From: Stutzerimonas kunmingensis
Lineage (GTDB): Bacteria; Pseudomonadota; Gammaproteobacteria; Pseudomonadales; Pseudomonadaceae
Direction of reading: 5' to 3'
Length of the DNA stretch: 64,000 nucleotides
Assembly: GCF_900114065.1 (NCBI RefSeq)
Contig: NZ_FORS01000002.1
Coordinates: 620,001-684,000 of the forward strand
The notes under the pieces were generated by a model. The model saw only the letters and a program-made list of their open reading frames with translations. It ran no database searches and was not told where the DNA came from. Below are positions 18,062 to 29,993 of this stretch, piece after piece. Made by a program: the position numbers and the translations under genes. Each line of letters starts with the position of its first letter. Position 1 is the first letter of the stretch.

Positions 18062-19006
18062 ATGGCGACCACAACGACTGCCTTGCCCAAGGCCCCTGCG
18101 AGCAACGCATCACCGCAACCTGCCGAGCGCCGCCGGCCGAGGTTGGCCCCGAGCTGGTTCCTGGTCAGCCCTTCGGTCGCGCTGTTGCTGCTGTGGATGC
18201 TGGTACCACTGGCGATGACCCTGTACTTCTCGCTCGTTCGCTACAACCTGCTCTATCCGGGCGAAAAGGATTTCGTCGGGCTGGAAAACTTCCACTACTT
18301 CCTGACCGATGCCGGCTTCATCCCTGGCATGACCAATACCCTGATCCTGGTCGGCAGCGTGCTGCTGATCAGCGTGGTACTCGGCGTGCTCATCTCCGCA
18401 TTGCTGGAGGCGGCGGACTTCGCGGGGCGCGGGATCGTCCGCGTGCTGCTGATCTCGCCGTTCTTCATCATGCCGACCGTCAGCGCCCTGGTCTGGAAGA
18501 ACCTCATCTATCACCCGGTCTCGGGCATTCTCGCGGCGGTATGGAAGTTCTTCGGCGCACAGCCGGTGGACTGGCTCGCACAGCATCCGCTGGCGTCCAT
18601 CGTGATCATCGTGTCCTGGCAGTGGCTGCCCTTCGCGATCCTGATCCTGATGACCGCCATGCAGTCCCTCGACCAGGAACAGAAGGAAGCCGCCCGCCTC
18701 GATGGCGCTGGGCCCATCGCGATCTTCTGGCACCTGACCTTGCCGCATCTGGCACGCCCGATCGCCGTAGTGGTGATGATCGAAACCATTTTCCTGCTTT
18801 CGGTATTCGCCGAGATCTTCACCACCACCAGCGGCGGTCCCGGCTACGCATCCACCAACCTCGCCTACCTGATCTACAACCAGGCGCTGCTGCAGTTCGA
18901 TGTCGGCATGGCCTCGGCCGGCGGCCTGATTGCGGTGGTGATCGCCAACATCGCGGCGATCATCCTGGTGCGGATGCTCGGCAAGAATCTCACCGAGAAA
19001 TATTGA
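18062..19006 (+). CDS. mtlF: Mannitol ABC transporter permease 1
   Basis: A 314-residue inner-membrane permease with six predicted helices. The cytosolic N-terminus is about 40 residues, Pro/Arg-rich, and is followed by the first helix (SVALLLLWMLVPLAMTLYFS). The EAA loop that contacts the ATPase is EAARLDGAGPIAIFWHLTLP (about residues 210-229). Its pairing with MtlG and MtlK is indicated by operon order. The ATG at 18062 has GGAG upstream, and the gene lies 10 bases before mtlG. Confidence 0.93.
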   Translation: MATTTTALPKAPASNASPQPAERRRPRLAPSWFLVSPSVALLLLWMLVPLAMTLYFSLVRYNLLYPGEKDFVGLENFHYFLTDAGFIPGMTNTLILVGSVLLISVVLGVLISALLEAADFAGRGIVRVLLISPFFIMPTVSALVWKNLIYHPVSGILAAVWKFFGAQPVDWLAQHPLASIVIIVSWQWLPFAILILMTAMQSLDQEQKEAARLDGAGPIAIFWHLTLPHLARPIAVVVMIETIFLLSVFAEIFTTTSGGPGYASTNLAYLIYNQALLQFDVGMASAGGLIAVVIANIAAIILVRMLGKNLTEKY

Positions 19007-19016
19007 GGACAGACCG

Positions 19017-19850
19017 ATGCTGACGCTCAAACAAAGTCGCCGCCTCAACACCCTGGTGGTCGGGCTGTTCGCCTGGGCCGTGGCGCTGCTGCTGTTCTTC
19101 CCGATCTTCTGGATGCTGCTGACCAGCCTGAAGACCGAGATCGACGCCTTCGCCACGCCGCCGCAGTTCATCTTCACGCCGACGCTGGAAAACTACCTGC
19201 ACATCCAGAATCGCAGCGGCTACTTCAAGTACGCCTGGAACTCGGTGACCATTTCCTTCGGCGCGACCGCCCTGGGCATGCTGATCGCCATTCCCGCCGC
19301 GTATTCGATGGCCTTCTACGAGACCAAGCGCACCAAGGGCACGCTGCTCTGGATGCTCTCGACCAAGATGCTGCCGCCGGTGGGCGTGCTGGTGCCGATC
19401 TACCTCTTGGCCAAGCAGTTCGGCCTGCTCGACAGCCGCGCGGTGCTGATCATCATCTACACGCTGATCAACCTGCCGATCCTGGTGTGGATGATCTACA
19501 CCTACTTCAAGGACATCCCCCGCGACATCCTCGAAGCGGCCCGCATGGACGGTGCCACGCTGCTGCAGGAGATGCTTCGCGTGCTCCTGCCGATCAGCAA
19601 GGGCGGGCTCGCCTCGACCATGCTGCTGTCGCTGATCCTGTGCTGGAACGAAGCCTTCTGGTCGCTGAACCTGACCTCGTCCAACGCCGCGCCACTGACC
19701 GCGCTGATCGCCTCCTACTCCAGTCCCGAAGGCCTGTTCTGGGCCAAGCTCTCGGCCGTCTCCACCCTCGCCTGCGCCCCCATCCTGATCTTCGGCTGGA
19801 TCAGCCAGAAGCAGCTGGTGCGCGGCCTGTCGTTCGGCGCCGTGAAATGA
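19017..19850 (+). CDS. mtlG: Mannitol ABC transporter permease 2
   Basis: A 277-residue MalG-type permease with six helices and the EAA motif EAARMDGATLLQEMLRVLLP (about residues 175-194). It forms the membrane channel with MtlF. GAGGA lies nine bases before the ATG at 19017, and the short gap to mtlF indicates one transcript. Confidence 0.93.
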   Translation: MLTLKQSRRLNTLVVGLFAWAVALLLFFPIFWMLLTSLKTEIDAFATPPQFIFTPTLENYLHIQNRSGYFKYAWNSVTISFGATALGMLIAIPAAYSMAFYETKRTKGTLLWMLSTKMLPPVGVLVPIYLLAKQFGLLDSRAVLIIIYTLINLPILVWMIYTYFKDIPRDILEAARMDGATLLQEMLRVLLPISKGGLASTMLLSLILCWNEAFWSLNLTSSNAAPLTALIASYSSPEGLFWAKLSAVSTLACAPILIFGWISQKQLVRGLSFGAVK

Positions 19851-19866
19851 GCGCCGCCTGACAACC

Positions 19867-19874
19867 AAGAACAA
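19867..19874 (+). promoter_or_regulatory. CA motif (Crc/Hfq target) before mtlK
   Basis: AAGAACAA fits AAnAAnAA and lies just upstream of the GAGG ribosome site of mtlK. It is a second candidate site for translational catabolite repression within the mannitol operon. Confidence 0.45.
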
Positions 19875-19888
19875 CTGAGGATTCGAAC

Positions 19889-20992
<1,104 letters not shown>

Positions 20993-21095
20993 CCACCCCG
21001 CCACCCAAGCCCTGACTTACCGGCAGATCGCTGCGCCCGCAATGGCAGCGATCCCGCCCCCGGCTTTCCCACATTCAAGCCCAGCGAGGCCCGAG

Positions 21096-22574
<1,479 letters not shown>

Positions 22575-22585
22575 CGGGGTGCGGC

Positions 22586-24109
22586 ATGTTTCTCGGAATC
22601 GATTGTGGCACCCAGGGCACCAAGGCGCTGTTGCTCGACGCCAGCAACGGGCGCGTGCTCGGCCAGGGCTCGGCCAGCCACGATCTGATCAGCGGGCCCA
22701 ACGGCCGGCGCGAGCAGGACACCGGGCAGTGGACCTCCGCCTTCGCCAGCGCTACCGCTGCGGCACTGGCAGAGGCCGGGGTCGACGGCGGCGCCGTGCT
22801 GGGCATTGGTGTCTCCGGGCAGCAGCATGGCCTGGTCACGCTCGATGCCGCGGGCCGCGTGTTGCGCCCGGCCAAGCTCTGGTGCGACACGGAGTCGGCT
22901 ACGGAGAATCAGCGCCTGCTCGACTGGCTGGGCGGAGAACAGGGTTCGCTGCAGCGCCTCGGTATCGTCATCGCGCCGGGCTACACGGTTTCCAAGCTGC
23001 TGTGGATGAAGGAGCAGCACCCCGCGCTGTTCGCACGCATCGCCCATATCCTGCTGCCCCACGACTACCTCAACTACTGGCTGACCGGACGGTGCGCGAG
23101 CGAATACGGCGATGCCTCCGGCACCGGCTATTTCGACGTGCGCGCGCGGCAATGGGCACCCGAGATCCTGCGCCATATCGATGCCGAGGGTCGTCTGGAG
23201 GCCGCGCTGCCCGAGCTGATCGAGTCCCACCAGCCGGTCGGCCGCATCCGGCCCGAACTGGCTGCCCGGCTGGGGCTCAATCCGCAGGCCATGGTGGCGA
23301 GCGGCGGTGGCGACAACATGATGGGGGCCATCGGTACCGGCAATATCCGCCCCGGCGCCATCACCATGAGCCTGGGCACATCCGGCACGCTCTACGCCTT
23401 TTCCGGCGAACCCCGTATCAGCCCACAGCCGGCGGTGGCCACCTTCTGCTCGTCCAGCGGGGGCTGGCTGCCGCTGATCTGCACCATGAACCTGACCAAT
23501 GCCAACGCGGCGATGCGCGGCCTGCTGGAGCTGGACCTGGAGGCGTTCAACGCGCTGGTGGCGCAGGCGCCGATCGGCTGCGAAGGCGTCACGATGCTGC
23601 CGTTTCTCAACGGCGAGCGCGTCCCCGCCCTGCCCCACGGCAGCGCCAGCCTGCACGGCCTGACCGCCGACAACCTGAGCCGCGCCAACCTCTGCCGCGC
23701 CGTGCTCGAAGGCGTGACCTTCGGCCTGCGCTACGGGTTGGACCTGCTGCGCGAAAGCGGCATTCGCAGCGAGCGGATCCAGCTCATCGGCGGCGGCGCG
23801 AAGAACCCGCTGTGGCGACAGATCGTCGCCGACCTGATGGCCACGCCGGTGGTCTGCACCCGCCACAGCGAGGCCGCGGCGCTGGGCGGCGCGATCCAGG
23901 CGGCATGGTGCCATGCGCGACAGCAGGATCCCGAAGCCAGCCTCCAAGCCATCTGCTCGCGCTGCGTCAGCCTGGACGAAGACACCGCGGTCGCGCCGGT
24001 CGCCGAGTCGGTCCGGGCCTATGAGCAGGCCTATCGGCGCTATCGGGAGCTGGTGGCCAGCACCTACGGCGGGCAGACACCACCGGAGCTGACGCCGGTC
24101 GCCTCCTGA
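22586..24109 (+). CDS. mtlY: Xylulokinase
   Basis: A 507-residue FGGY-family kinase that converts D-xylulose, the product of arabitol oxidation by MtlD, to xylulose 5-phosphate. The N-terminal phosphate-1 motif FLGIDCGTQGTKALLLD and the GVSGQQHGLV segment are typical of XylB. The C-terminal ATP site includes LIGGGAKNPLWRQIVAD. The ATG at 22586 is used; a GTG at 22571 overlapping the mtlD stop is an alternative. It is the last gene of the operon, followed by a strong terminator. Confidence 0.94.
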   Translation: MFLGIDCGTQGTKALLLDASNGRVLGQGSASHDLISGPNGRREQDTGQWTSAFASATAAALAEAGVDGGAVLGIGVSGQQHGLVTLDAAGRVLRPAKLWCDTESATENQRLLDWLGGEQGSLQRLGIVIAPGYTVSKLLWMKEQHPALFARIAHILLPHDYLNYWLTGRCASEYGDASGTGYFDVRARQWAPEILRHIDAEGRLEAALPELIESHQPVGRIRPELAARLGLNPQAMVASGGGDNMMGAIGTGNIRPGAITMSLGTSGTLYAFSGEPRISPQPAVATFCSSSGGWLPLICTMNLTNANAAMRGLLELDLEAFNALVAQAPIGCEGVTMLPFLNGERVPALPHGSASLHGLTADNLSRANLCRAVLEGVTFGLRYGLDLLRESGIRSERIQLIGGGAKNPLWRQIVADLMATPVVCTRHSEAAALGGAIQAAWCHARQQDPEASLQAICSRCVSLDEDTAVAPVAESVRAYEQAYRRYRELVASTYGGQTPPELTPVAS

Positions 24110-24144
24110 GGCGCAGCGCTCGGTCACAGGCAAACGGTCATAAA

Positions 24145-24177
24145 AAAGGCAAAGCCACGGTGCGTGGCTTTGCCTTT
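24145..24177. terminator. Bidirectional terminator after mtlY
   Basis: A 15-bp perfect stem (24145-24159 with 24163-24177) with a 3-base loop and A/T tracts at both ends. It separates the convergent mtlY and acyl-CoA dehydrogenase genes. Confidence 0.9.
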
Positions 24178-24200
24178 GGTCCTTTCCCCGGGACGACGCC

Positions 24201-25427
24201 TTAGCGGCTGCGCAGCGCCTCGCGCGGGACGTACTTGCCCAGCTCGTGACGGGCAATGGCCACCCGATGCACCTCGTCCGGGCCATCGGCCAGGCGCAGC
24301 GTGCGCTGCATCGCCCACCAGTGAGCCAGCGGGAAGTCCTCGGAAACCCCGGCGCCACCGTGGATCTGGATGGCGCGGTCGATGACCTTCAGCGCCACGT
24401 TGGGTGCGACCACCTTGATCTGTGCGATCTCGCTGGCGGCGATCTTGTTGCCCACGGTATCCATCATGTACGCCGCGTTCAGCGTCAGCAGGCGCGCCAT
24501 GTTGATCTCGATGCGGCACTCGGCGATGTAATCGAAGTTGGCACCCAGCCGGGCCAGCGGCTTGCCGAAGGCGGTGCGGCTGACGGCGCGTTCGCACATC
24601 AGCTTCAGTGCACGTTCAGCAACGCCGATCGAGCGCATGCAGTGGTGGATGCGCCCTGGGCCAAGACGGCCCTGGGCGATCTCGAAGCCGCGGCCTTCAC
24701 CGAGCAGGACGTTCTCGTAGGGCACTCGCACGTTTTCCAGCAACACTTCCGCGTGGCCATGCGGGGCATCGTCGTAGCCGAACACCGGCAGCGGGCGCAG
24801 CACCTTGACGCCGGGGGTATCCATCGGCACCAGGATCATCGAGTGCTGGGCATGGCGCGGCGCGTCCGGGTTGGTCAGGCCCATGAAGATCATGATCTTG
24901 CAGCGCGGGTCGCAGGCACCGGAGGTCCACCACTTGCGTCCGTTGATGACCCACTCGTCACCCTCGCGCACCGCGCGGGCTTCCATGTTGGTGGCGTCGG
25001 ACGAAGCCACGCCCGGCTCGGTCATGCCGAAGGCCGAACGGATTTCGCCGCGCAGCAACGGTTCCAGCCACTCGCGCTTCTGCGCCTCGCTGCCGTAGCG
25101 CACCAGCACTTCCATGTTGCCGGTGTCCGGTGCCGAGCAGTTGAACGCTTCCGGGCCGAGGCCCGAGCTGCCCATGATTTCCGCCAGCGGCGCGTATTCG
25201 GTGTTGGTCAGGCCAGCGCCCAGTTCCGATTCCGGCAGAAACAGGTTCCACAGCCCTTCTGCCTTGGCCTTGGCCTTGAGCTCCTCGACGATAGCGGTCG
25301 GCTGCCAGCGGTCACCTTCGGCGACCTGCTGGTAGAACACCTTTTCGGCGGGATAGACGTGAGCATCCATGAACGCTTGCACGCGCTCTCTCAGCTCTTG
25401 AACCTTCGGGGAGTAGGCGAAATTCAT
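24201..25427 (-). CDS. Acyl-CoA dehydrogenase family protein (ACAD11-like)
   Basis: A 408-residue flavoprotein. The acyl-CoA dehydrogenase fold is indicated by [16 protein letters not shown] and the FAD-binding GRKWWTSGA in the middle, and by the C-terminal [19 protein letters not shown]. The [17 protein letters not shown] segment is typical of the ACAD10/11-like subgroup acting on medium or long acyl-CoAs. The substrate is not determined. The ATG at 25427 has AGAAGG nine bases upstream; a TTG at 25436 would add three residues. It is divergent from a LysR gene, which may regulate it. Confidence 0.88.
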   Translation of the reverse strand: MNFAYSPKVQELRERVQAFMDAHVYPAEKVFYQQVAEGDRWQPTAIVEELKAKAKAEGLWNLFLPESELGAGLTNTEYAPLAEIMGSSGLGPEAFNCSAPDTGNMEVLVRYGSEAQKREWLEPLLRGEIRSAFGMTEPGVASSDATNMEARAVREGDEWVINGRKWWTSGACDPRCKIMIFMGLTNPDAPRHAQHSMILVPMDTPGVKVLRPLPVFGYDDAPHGHAEVLLENVRVPYENVLLGEGRGFEIAQGRLGPGRIHHCMRSIGVAERALKLMCERAVSRTAFGKPLARLGANFDYIAECRIEINMARLLTLNAAYMMDTVGNKIAASEIAQIKVVAPNVALKVIDRAIQIHGGAGVSEDFPLAHWWAMQRTLRLADGPDEVHRVAIARHELGKYVPREALRSR

Positions 25428-25573
25428 GGGCGACAACCTTCTGGCAGGTAATGTTTTGTAGTTTTGAATGCTAGAGGAGGCCTGGTGATTTATCTAAGCT
25501 ATTTTCCTCGTGTATAAACATTCATCACCGATATATGATCGGCGAATTCCGATACACGCCGGAGAGCACAACA

Positions 25574-26485
25574 ATGAACCTGAACAAGGTCGATCTGAAT
25601 CTATTCATCGTCTTCGACGCCATCTACACCGAAGCGAACCTGACACGCGCCGGGCAGATCGTCGGCATCACCCAGCCCGCGGTTTCCAACGCCCTTGCCC
25701 GCCTGCGCGAAACCTTCAACGATCCGCTGTTCGTGCGCACCGCGCAGGGCATGGTGCCGACGCCAATGGCGCAGAACATCATCGGCCCGGTGCGCAATGC
25801 GCTGCAGCTGCTGCGGGTGTCGGTGCAGGAAAGCCGGACCTTCAGCCCGGCGCAGGCGAACAAGACGTTCCGCATCAGCATGACCGACCTCACCGAGGCG
25901 GTGATGCTGCCGCCGCTGTTCCAGCGCCTGCGCCGCCTGGCACCGAACGTGAAGATCGAGAGCATGCTGGCCAAACGCCGCGAGACGACCAAGGAACTGG
26001 CCGCCGGCCGCCTGGATTTCGCCATGGATGCACCGCTCAACACCGACCCGCAGGTGCGCCACGTCAAGTTGCTGGAAGATCGCTACATCTGCGCCATGCG
26101 CCGTGGCCACCCGCTGGCCAAGGACAAGCTCACCCTGGAGCAGTACCTGTCGCTGTCGCACATCCACATTTCCAGCCGCCGCAGCGGGCTCGGTCTGGTG
26201 GACCTGGCGTTGGGCAAGATGGGTCTGCAGCGCAAGATCGCCCTGCGCTCACAGCACTACCTGATGGCGACTCAGGTAATCGACCAGACCGACATGGCTG
26301 TGACCGTTCCCGAGCGTTTCGCCCGGCGCCACAACCTGCACCAGGTCGACCTGCCGGTGGACATCATGCCGCTGGAAACCCACATCTATTGGCATGAAAG
26401 CACCGATCAGGATCCGGCCAACCGCTGGATGCGCGAGCAGATGATCGAGATCGCCCAGCAGGTCACCGCGCAGCAGGACCTCTGA
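25574..26485 (+). CDS. LysR-family transcriptional regulator
   Basis: A 303-residue regulator. The N-terminal winged helix-turn-helix reads LNLFIVFDAIYTEANLTRAG and ITQPAVSNALARLRETF; a substrate-binding-like effector domain follows from about residue 90. The ATG at 25574 is preceded by GGAG. It is divergent from the acyl-CoA dehydrogenase gene across a 146-base, AT-rich gap, the classic LysR arrangement, so that gene is the likely target. The effector is unknown. Confidence 0.9.
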   Translation: MNLNKVDLNLFIVFDAIYTEANLTRAGQIVGITQPAVSNALARLRETFNDPLFVRTAQGMVPTPMAQNIIGPVRNALQLLRVSVQESRTFSPAQANKTFRISMTDLTEAVMLPPLFQRLRRLAPNVKIESMLAKRRETTKELAAGRLDFAMDAPLNTDPQVRHVKLLEDRYICAMRRGHPLAKDKLTLEQYLSLSHIHISSRRSGLGLVDLALGKMGLQRKIALRSQHYLMATQVIDQTDMAVTVPERFARRHNLHQVDLPVDIMPLETHIYWHESTDQDPANRWMREQMIEIAQQVTAQQDL

Positions 26486-26491
26486 TGCCAT

Positions 26492-26509
26492 GGCGGGTGA
26501 AAGCCCGCC
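26492..26509. terminator. Hairpin between convergent regulator genes
   Basis: A GC-only 6-bp stem (GGCGGG with CCCGCC) fills the 24-base gap between the LysR gene and gntR. There is no T-run, so it is only a possible terminator. Confidence 0.4.
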
Positions 26510-27529
26510 TCAGGCGCTGTCGCGCATCACCACTTCGAAGCCCACATCGATACAACGCTCCGCAGGCTGCTGACCTCGCATCAGACTCAGCAGCATCTGC
26601 GCCGCCAGCTCGCCGATCTCGCCGCGGCGGGTGCGCACTGTGCTTAGCGCCGGATGCATCCAGGCCGCGGCCGGCAGGTCGTTGAAACCGGCAATCGCCA
26701 GCCGCCCCGGCACGTCGAGCCCCAGCTGATGGGCGCGAAACAGCGCCCCGAGGGCCAGGTCGTCGTTGTTGAAGAACACCGCGTCGATCTGCGGATGCTG
26801 CGCCAGCAGCCGATCCAGCAGCTCCGCGCCAAGACCGATGGACGACAGCTGCGGCGTCAGCAGCTCCAGCGTCGGCTCATAGCGACCGGCCTGGCGCATG
26901 GCCTGACGGTAGCCTTCGGCGCGTTGCAGGGTCCGAGGGTCGAGCTGCGCCGCGGCGAAGGCGACGTGACGGTAGCCGCGCTCAAGCAGCGTGCGGGTCA
27001 TGGCCACGCCGGCTTCCAGCTGCGAGAAGCCTACGCAGTAGTCATCCGGCCGCTCGCTCAGCTCCATCAGGGTGACCATCGGTGCTGTGTAGCTGGCCAA
27101 CACCGCACGCGCGGCCTCGCTGCGCTCGAACCCAGTGATCAGCAGGCCGGCCGGCTGATGGGCCAGGTAGGCGCGCAGCAATCGCTCGTCCTCTTCGGGG
27201 CGATAGTGGCTGACGCCGATCATCATTTCGTAACCCGCCGGCATCAGCACGCGCTGGATGGCCTCGACCGTGTCGACGAACACCGCGTTGGACAGCGAGG
27301 GGATGATCACCGCAACCAGATTGGAGCGCGAACTGGCCAGGCTGCGCGCCGCCGGATGCGGCACGTAGCCGAGCGCCTTGACCGCCTGCTCGACACGCTC
27401 ACGCAATGCATCGGAAACCAGATCCGGTTGCGACAGCGCGCGGGATGCCGACATCAGCGAGCAGCCGGCGCTACGTGCGACATCCGAGAGGGTTATCCGC
27501 TCGGCAGAGCGGCGACGGCGTGTGGTCAT
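26510..27529 (-). CDS. gntR: LacI-family repressor, probable GntR
   Basis: A 339-residue LacI-type repressor. Residues 12-60 form the helix-turn-helix and hinge (ITLSDVARSAGCSLMSASRALSQ, then GYVPHPAARSLASSRSNLVAVIIP). A periplasmic-binding-like sugar domain follows. It closely resembles gluconate repressors and lies at the end of the gluconate transporter locus. It should release the operator near 31159 when gluconate or 6-phosphogluconate is present. The ATG at 27529 is chosen; a TTG two codons upstream is also in frame. Confidence 0.85.
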   Translation of the reverse strand: MTTRRRRSAERITLSDVARSAGCSLMSASRALSQPDLVSDALRERVEQAVKALGYVPHPAARSLASSRSNLVAVIIPSLSNAVFVDTVEAIQRVLMPAGYEMMIGVSHYRPEEDERLLRAYLAHQPAGLLITGFERSEAARAVLASYTAPMVTLMELSERPDDYCVGFSQLEAGVAMTRTLLERGYRHVAFAAAQLDPRTLQRAEGYRQAMRQAGRYEPTLELLTPQLSSIGLGAELLDRLLAQHPQIDAVFFNNDDLALGALFRAHQLGLDVPGRLAIAGFNDLPAAAWMHPALSTVRTRRGEIGELAAQMLLSLMRGQQPAERCIDVGFEVVMRDSA

Positions 27530-27585
27530 GATCAATCCAGCATCTGAAGGCGGCGAATTCTATCAGCGGTATGGAAGGCAGCGCC

Positions 27586-28602
27586 CTACTGGGACGCTTT
27601 CTCCACTTCGGCCTGCACCTGGTCGAACAGCTCCTGGCCGACCGCGTCGATCACCGTCTGGATCGCGGGCTGCGCCCTCTCGCGCATGCGCTGGATCTCG
27701 TCGGCACTGACCTCATTGATCTGCATGCCACGCCCTTTCAACGTCGCCAATGCCTGGCTGGCCTCGCGGCGGGTGTCTTCACGCTCGGCATCGCGCGCCT
27801 TTTCCGCGGCTTTCATGAGGATGTCCTGCTCGGTCGCGGACAGCCCATCCCACCAGCGCTTGGAAACCGTGACGATCCAGGGGCTGTATACGTGATTGGT
27901 CACGCTCAGATACTTCTGCACCTCATAGAACTTGGACGAGAGGATGGTGTTGAACGGGTTTTCCTGGCCATCGACTGCCTTGGTTTCCAGTGCGGTGAAC
28001 AGCTCGGAGAACGGCAGCGGCACCGCGTTGGCGCCCATGCGTTTGAAGGTGTCGATGAACACCGGATTGGGCATCACGCGCAGCTTGATTCCGTTGAAGT
28101 CTTCGTACTTTTCGATCGGCCGGGCGCTATTGGTCACGTTGCGAAACCCATTTTCCCAGTACACCAGCCCAACCAGGCCTTTCTCCTCGAGCTTGTCCAT
28201 CACCTGCCGGCCCACGGGACCGTCCAGTACCTGATCGGCCTGGCGCGGGTCGGTGAACAGGAATGGCGTATCCCACACCGCCATCTCCTTGCTGATGCCG
28301 ACCAGCGTCGCGGTCGAGCCAACCATCATCTCCTGCGCGCCGCCGATAAGGGCGTTCTGCATCTGGTCGTCCGAACCGAGGCTGGCGGAGGCGAAGGTAC
28401 GCACCTTCAGCTTGCCGCCCGAGGCCTTGGCCACTTCCTCGGCAAGCAGCTTGGCCGCCCTGCCCTGGTTGCTGTCTTCGTTGAGCCCGTAGCCGAAGCG
28501 GATCATGCGTGGGCGGATGTCGTCCGCCGCCTGCGCGTAACCAAGGCTGAGTGTGCTGCCGAGCAAGGCGGCAGCCAGGGTGCTGATGAGAAGTCGTTTC
28601 AT
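27586..28602 (-). CDS. TRAP transporter substrate-binding protein (DctP family)
   Basis: A 338-residue periplasmic binding protein. The signal peptide covers residues 1-25 (cleavage near AQAAD). DctP features include FGYGLNEDSNQGRAAKLLAEEV and VRTFASASLGSDDQMQNALIGG, and GIKLRVMPNPVFIDTFKRMGA carries the Arg that binds a substrate carboxylate. The context (gluconokinase and gntR) suggests gluconate or another sugar acid. AAGAAGG is the ribosome site, and a CA motif overlaps it. Confidence 0.9.
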   Translation of the reverse strand: MKRLLISTLAAALLGSTLSLGYAQAADDIRPRMIRFGYGLNEDSNQGRAAKLLAEEVAKASGGKLKVRTFASASLGSDDQMQNALIGGAQEMMVGSTATLVGISKEMAVWDTPFLFTDPRQADQVLDGPVGRQVMDKLEEKGLVGLVYWENGFRNVTNSARPIEKYEDFNGIKLRVMPNPVFIDTFKRMGANAVPLPFSELFTALETKAVDGQENPFNTILSSKFYEVQKYLSVTNHVYSPWIVTVSKRWWDGLSATEQDILMKAAEKARDAEREDTRREASQALATLKGRGMQINEVSADEIQRMRERAQPAIQTVIDAVGQELFDQVQAEVEKASQ

Positions 28603-28616
28603 GTCGCGTTACCTTC

Positions 28617-28624
28617 TTGTTGTT
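28617..28624 (-). promoter_or_regulatory. CA motif (Crc/Hfq target) at the dctP-like ribosome site
   Basis: On the minus strand AACAACAA runs directly into AAGAAGG, the ribosome site of the binding-protein gene. It fits AAnAAnAA. A palindrome AAGCGCTT at 28640-28647 lies just upstream and could be an internal LacI-type site. Confidence 0.55.
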
Positions 28625-28664
28625 GGACGTTGGGTTGTAAAGCGCTTGAATTGCAAGACCGGCG

Positions 28665-29942
28665 CTACCGCAGCCAGGCCAGGGGCACGGTGATGATCGA
28701 AGGTACGGCGATGAGCAGCCCGACGATTACCAGATAGATAAGGAAGAACGGCATCACGCCACGCACCAGGGTTTCCATGCGCAATCGGCCGATGCCGCCG
28801 ACCACGTTGAGCACGGTGCCCACCGGCGGCGTGATCAGCCCGATGGAGCCGATCAGCACGAACATCACGCCGAAGTACACCGGGTCGATGCCGGCCTTGA
28901 TCGCGATCGGCGCCAGCACCGGACCGAGGATCAGGATGGTCGGCGTCAGGTCCAGCACCATGCCGACGGCGATCATCAGCAGCATGATGGCGACCATCAG
29001 CAGTTTCGGGTCCTGCGCCAGCGGGCCGAGCATCGCCGCGATCTCGTCGGGCAGCTGCGCCAGGGTGATCATGTACGCCGACACGGTTGCGGCGGCGCAG
29101 AGGAACATCACCGAGGCCGTGGTGCGGCTGGCACGGGTCAGCACCTCGACCAGTCCGGCCCAGTTCAGCTCGCGATACAGCAGGGTCGAAACGGCCAGGG
29201 CGTAGACGGCGGCGACCACCGCCGCTTCGGTCGGGGTGAACAGACCGCCACGCAGCCCGCCGACGATGATCACCGGCAGCATCAGCGCGGCAGCACCGTC
29301 GACCAGCACGCGGCGGCGCTCTGCAGCGCTGGCCTTTTCCTGTTTCGGTTCGTCGATCCGCCGGGCGATCAGCGTCCAGGCGACGATCAGACCCATGCCC
29401 ATGATCAGCCCCGGCACCATGCCGGCGAGAAACAGCTGGCTGATCGACGTGCCGGTCACCACGCCGTAGATCACGAACGGCATCGACGGCGGAATGATCG
29501 GGGCGATGATCCCGCCAGCCGCCACCAGGCCCGACGACGAGCTCAGCGGGTAACCGCGCTCGCGCATCATCGGCAGCAGCAGCGTCGCCAGCGCGGCGGT
29601 ATCGGCCAGGGCCGAGCCGGACATGCTGGCCAGCAGCACCGAGGCGGCAATCGCCACGTAACCCAGGCCGCCGCGCTTGTGGCCGAAATAGGCCTGCGCC
29701 ATGGCGATGATGCGCCGCGAGATGCCGCCGGCATTCATCAGTTCGCCGGCAAGGATGAAGAACGGCACCGCCAACAGCGGGAAGCTGTCAGCGCCGGCCT
29801 GCAGATTCTGCGCGAGCAGCTGCACGTCCCAGAAATCCAGGTACCACATCAGCACCGAGCCGGTGAGCAGCAGTGCGAAGGCGATGGGCATGCCAAGGGT
29901 CATGAAGCCCAGCAGCGATGAAAGGAAGACGACGACGGTCAT
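28665..29942 (-). CDS. TRAP transporter large permease (DctM family)
   Basis: A 425-residue polytopic inner-membrane protein with about 12 helices. It carries the DctM signatures SMSGSALADTAALATLLLP and IPPSMPFVIYGVVTGTS and the C-terminal GLITPPVGTVLNVVGGIGR. It is the ion-coupled translocating subunit. GAGGA lies before the ATG at 29942. The upstream neighbour supplies the small DctQ subunit as the C-terminal half of a fusion protein, 51 bases away. Confidence 0.94.
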   Translation of the reverse strand: MTVVVFLSSLLGFMTLGMPIAFALLLTGSVLMWYLDFWDVQLLAQNLQAGADSFPLLAVPFFILAGELMNAGGISRRIIAMAQAYFGHKRGGLGYVAIAASVLLASMSGSALADTAALATLLLPMMRERGYPLSSSSGLVAAGGIIAPIIPPSMPFVIYGVVTGTSISQLFLAGMVPGLIMGMGLIVAWTLIARRIDEPKQEKASAAERRRVLVDGAAALMLPVIIVGGLRGGLFTPTEAAVVAAVYALAVSTLLYRELNWAGLVEVLTRASRTTASVMFLCAAATVSAYMITLAQLPDEIAAMLGPLAQDPKLLMVAIMLLMIAVGMVLDLTPTILILGPVLAPIAIKAGIDPVYFGVMFVLIGSIGLITPPVGTVLNVVGGIGRLRMETLVRGVMPFFLIYLVIVGLLIAVPSIITVPLAWLR

Positions 29943-29993
29943 ACAAGGTCCTCGGATGGGCAGTGCCCGTATTGTTCTGAATGCGGCGTCGCT